From: Clostridium rhizosphaerae
GTDB lineage: Bacteria > Bacillota > Clostridia > Clostridiales > Clostridiaceae
Direction of reading: 5' to 3'
DNA length: 64,000 bases
Assembly: GCF_016765585.1 (NCBI RefSeq)
Contig: NZ_JAESWC010000002.1
Location: 1,302,001 to 1,366,000, forward strand
This document shows positions 61,528-64,000 of this stretch, in pieces. The position numbers and the translations under genes were made by a program. A model generated the notes under the pieces. The model made no database searches, had not been told where the DNA came from, and worked only from the letters and a program-made list of their open reading frames with translations. Numbering within the stretch: position 1 is the stretch's first letter; every line of letters starts with the position of its first letter.

Positions 61528-64000
61528 TTAGTTAGTTTTTCTTTTCCTAATACAAAGCAAACCACCACTCAACATTATTACCACACTAAATACTATTAAA
61601 CTAGTCATATCTACTGAAGATCCAGTTTTAGGTAACTTGCCTTCATTTGAAGCAGTATTTGTATTGTTAGTAGCATTTTTATTCTCAGTTGTATTATCTT
61701 TATTGGCGGTATCATTTTGATTATTGTTTGTATTGTCATTATTTTTTAAGCTGCCATCCAATACGCTCTTTTCAACTACAAAGTAATCACTACAGTGGTC
61801 TGCATTATAGGATATATACCCATCTGCGTCTACTTTACAGGTGTCAACAACTTCATAGGTATTTTTATCCTCATAGTATCTGCATACATTAACTTCTTTT
61901 CCTGCGAAGTCTTTACCTGCAAATACCTTAATTGTAAACTTGCCAGGAAGCTTGCCATCATAAGTAAAGGAGAAAGGAGCTATAGATGTTTCTTTACCTA
62001 CTAAATCGTTAATTAATTTTGATTCTTTGCCTTTAAGTTCATTAGAAACAACTTTTAATGAAAGATCTATATCTTTATCTATATTTTCTTTTAAGTCCTT
62101 ACCATTTATAGTCCAGCTGATACCATCCTTTTGGAAGGTTATAAGTTTATCTTGTCCTTTTATTGCATTTAGTACATCCTTACTAGCTGCTGTATTTTTT
62201 GTAATATCAACTACTATTTTAGACTTATCAGCTACTGTATTTATTAGATTAACTAAAGCTGAAGCATCATTTACTTCATTCTTAGTTTCTACTTTAAGCT
62301 GTTTACTGATAAATACGCTAATAGCCTTATTTAATGCTGCTGTACCTGAATCAATTTCATCTTGGGAAGCATTCTTATTATCAATTATTTCTTCTGCTGC
62401 TTTTATTGCCTTAGATAATTCGTCTTTAGCATCCTTAGTATATTGGCCTTCTGCTGTTCCCACTACAGCTGCATCTAATTTAGCTTGTGCATCTTTTACA
62501 GCTGATGCTAATGCACTCTTATCCACTACAGTAAAGGTTATTGTTACTTCAGTTTTATTTCCAAATTCATCTTCAGCAACAACTTTTAGTTCATAGTTTC
62601 CTGCTTTAGTAATCTCTTCATTGCTATAAGGCTGTCCGTTAAGAGTTATTACAGTGGATGCTATCTTATGATCATCAGCTACACTTATCTCAGGCTTTAT
62701 CTTTCCTGAAATTATATCCTTATCTTTAATATTTTTTATTGTAATAACAGGTGCATTATTTTCAGTTACATATACTACTGCCTTAGCTTGAAGTTTAATA
62801 CCTTCCACTGTTCCTGTAACTTCATGTTTTCCTGCCTCAGCATAAATGCTTGGATCTATATATCCCCAAGTTCCCCAAGTAACATTAGCCTCTGCTTTGC
62901 TTCCATCATTATAAACTACGTTTACCTTGTCTGGAAGTTTTGGCTCTGCACCCTCAAGAGTCTTAACATTTGTTTCTTCTATTGAAACTGGTTCTATAAC
63001 AGTAACTTCAGCAGTAGTTTTAGTGCCTGATCCATTTACGTTACCTTCAACTGTAAATGTTCCTGTTTTTGAGTATTTTTCAGCTGGTACAGCATCCCAT
63101 CTTACCGGAAGAGAGACAACATTACCATCACTAAGAGTTGCCTTTACGGTTTTAGAAAGCTTAGGTGCTTCACCAACGATAGTCTTAATTCCATCTGCTT
63201 TATCTGCAGAAACTATTGCAGCAGGGTCTCTATATACAGCTATTTCAGCTGCACTAGCCCATCCGTTTACTCCGTCTAATGCTGTAAGCTTTACATATTT
63301 TGCTTTTACCTTATCAAAAGTTATTGTTTTAATTAAAGCTCTTGTAGCGGTATTATTTGTATCCCAAGTTCCTTTAGCTATTTCTGTAAAGTCTGTTCCG
63401 TTTGTTGATACTGAAAGTGAATATTGCTTGATAAGCCCATTTGCACCACTTTGTCTAGGAAGCACGGTTACTTTATTTATTTCATAATCAGCTCCAAAAT
63501 TTAAAGTTATGGATTGTGGAAGCTTATCTGATAAATCCCATTTTGTATGCCATATAGTTCCTTCATCCCCATCTATGGCCATAGCAGCACTATTATCTTC
63601 ACCTTCTGTTTCTTCACTTGTTGCAGTTGCTTTTATCATAGAATTTGGAACTGTTGATAAATCTACTGGAACAATTTCAGTTGGCTCATCAGCCGCATCT
63701 GGAATTTCTTCAACCTTAAGGTCATCAATTACCATATCTGCACTTCCATTTACACACTTAACACCTATCCATGACTCTCCGTTTGCACCAGCCTTAAATT
63801 CTTTAGTAAATACTTGCGGTTCTGTAGCTGCAATAAAAGGCTTCTCGGATAAAACTTCTTGACCATTGCCTAATATAAAACTATAATCACCACTCTTTGC
63901 AGCTTCATACTTAAAGGAGACTCTATAGGATTTTCCTGGTTCAAACCTTAAGGTTTGAGGAATTGTCTGGTATAAAAGCCCTGAAGCTTCCGTATGTGCC
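61528..64000 (-). CDS. C-terminal part of a wall-anchored protein, probably a GH101 endo-alpha-N-acetylgalactosaminidase (5' end outside window)
   Basis: The frame is open to the window edge; the visible part is about 823 residues. In order: a galactose-binding-like beta sandwich (LLYQTIPQTLRFEPGKSYRV, then GDYSFILGNGQEVL, ESWIGVKCVNGSADMVIDDL), a CBM32/discoidin domain (IDGDEGTIWHTKWDLSDKLP), two Big_4-type Ig domains, an Ig-like linker (DDHKIASTVITLNG), a FIVAR, the C-terminal domain shared with the GH2 and GH95 proteins, and a canonical LPKTG signal. The first segment recalls the domain that ends GH101 enzymes, which release galacto-N-biose from core 1 O-glycans, the very substrate of GH112. 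The catalytic domain is not in view, so this is inference; another glycosidase is possible. Confidence 0.6.
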   Translation of the reverse strand, partial: AHTEASGLLYQTIPQTLRFEPGKSYRVSFKYEAAKSGDYSFILGNGQEVLSEKPFIAATEPQVFTKEFKAGANGESWIGVKCVNGSADMVIDDLKVEEIPDAADEPTEIVPVDLSTVPNSMIKATATSEETEGEDNSAAMAIDGDEGTIWHTKWDLSDKLPQSITLNFGADYEINKVTVLPRQSGANGLIKQYSLSVSTNGTDFTEIAKGTWDTNNTATRALIKTITFDKVKAKYVKLTALDGVNGWASAAEIAVYRDPAAIVSADKADGIKTIVGEAPKLSKTVKATLSDGNVVSLPVRWDAVPAEKYSKTGTFTVEGNVNGSGTKTTAEVTVIEPVSIEETNVKTLEGAEPKLPDKVNVVYNDGSKAEANVTWGTWGYIDPSIYAEAGKHEVTGTVEGIKLQAKAVVYVTENNAPVITIKNIKDKDIISGKIKPEISVADDHKIASTVITLNGQPYSNEEITKAGNYELKVVAEDEFGNKTEVTITFTVVDKSALASAVKDAQAKLDAAVVGTAEGQYTKDAKDELSKAIKAAEEIIDNKNASQDEIDSGTAALNKAISVFISKQLKVETKNEVNDASALVNLINTVADKSKIVVDITKNTAASKDVLNAIKGQDKLITFQKDGISWTINGKDLKENIDKDIDLSLKVVSNELKGKESKLINDLVGKETSIAPFSFTYDGKLPGKFTIKVFAGKDFAGKEVNVCRYYEDKNTYEVVDTCKVDADGYISYNADHCSDYFVVEKSVLDGSLKNNDNTNNNQNDTANKDNTTENKNATNNTNTASNEGKLPKTGSSVDMTSLIVFSVVIMLSGGLLCIRKRKTN

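Noticed and set aside
1-64000. tRNA or rRNA genes and insertion sequences
   Set aside because: No cloverleaf, rRNA core or transposase-like frame was recognised on either strand.

Overview
The window is AT-rich DNA from a spore-forming, anaerobic member of the Firmicutes, most likely Clostridium in the strict sense. The evidence is an alpha/beta-type SASP, a spoVACDE set, a decayed spo0A-like gene, sigma-K-like promoters, strong AGGAGG ribosome sites, TTG and GTG starts, and a six-subunit Ech-type [NiFe] hydrogenase. I saw no rRNA, tRNA, CRISPR array or intact insertion sequence.

Layout. 1-3.4 kb: a D-2-hydroxyacid dehydrogenase, an LtaS-like sulfatase-fold enzyme and a SASP. 3.4-8.1 kb: a spo0A-like pseudogene, then a biotin block (birA, bioY with a BirA operator, and one EcfA/EcfT pair likely to energise BioY). 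8.2-10.3 kb: spoVAC-spoVAD-spoVAE followed by the wreck of a DUF421 gene. 10.5-21.7 kb: a zinc alcohol dehydrogenase, then potassium transport: kdpFABC with an extra small peptide, a divergent histidine kinase and output-less response regulator, and a separate pair made of a KdpB actuator-domain protein and a kinase-less KdpD. 21.8-26.3 kb: a BceAB-type exporter, an ORF broken by three in-frame TAA codons, and gpmA. 26.4-28.4 kb: four paralogous small proteins, probably made late in the mother cell. 28.7-33.9 kb: echABCDEF. 34-36 kb: DedA and a DUF5050-type propeller protein.

36.4-64 kb is one co-oriented glycan-utilisation locus. Its products are a GH112 galacto-N-biose/lacto-N-biose phosphorylase, a sugar ABC importer (two permeases and a binding protein, no ATPase), a DUF624 protein, a YesMN-type two-component system, a very large wall-anchored GH2, a wall-anchored GH95 fucosidase, a cytoplasmic GH42 and, cut by the window end, a wall-anchored protein whose visible part resembles the C-terminus of GH101 endo-alpha-N-acetylgalactosaminidases. 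A consistent reading is extracellular trimming of mucin O-glycans or milk-type oligosaccharides, import of the disaccharide, and phosphorolysis inside the cell.

Two non-coding signals stand out. One is a family of structured repeats (13.4, 36.3, 38.7 and a four-unit array at 42.6-42.9 kb) with compensatory changes in two hairpins; in three places the repeat ends in the Shine-Dalgarno of the next gene. The other is a 35-nt motif found, in one orientation, upstream of three units of the glycan locus (41.95, 46.65 and 61.37 kb), a candidate binding site for the YesN-type regulator.
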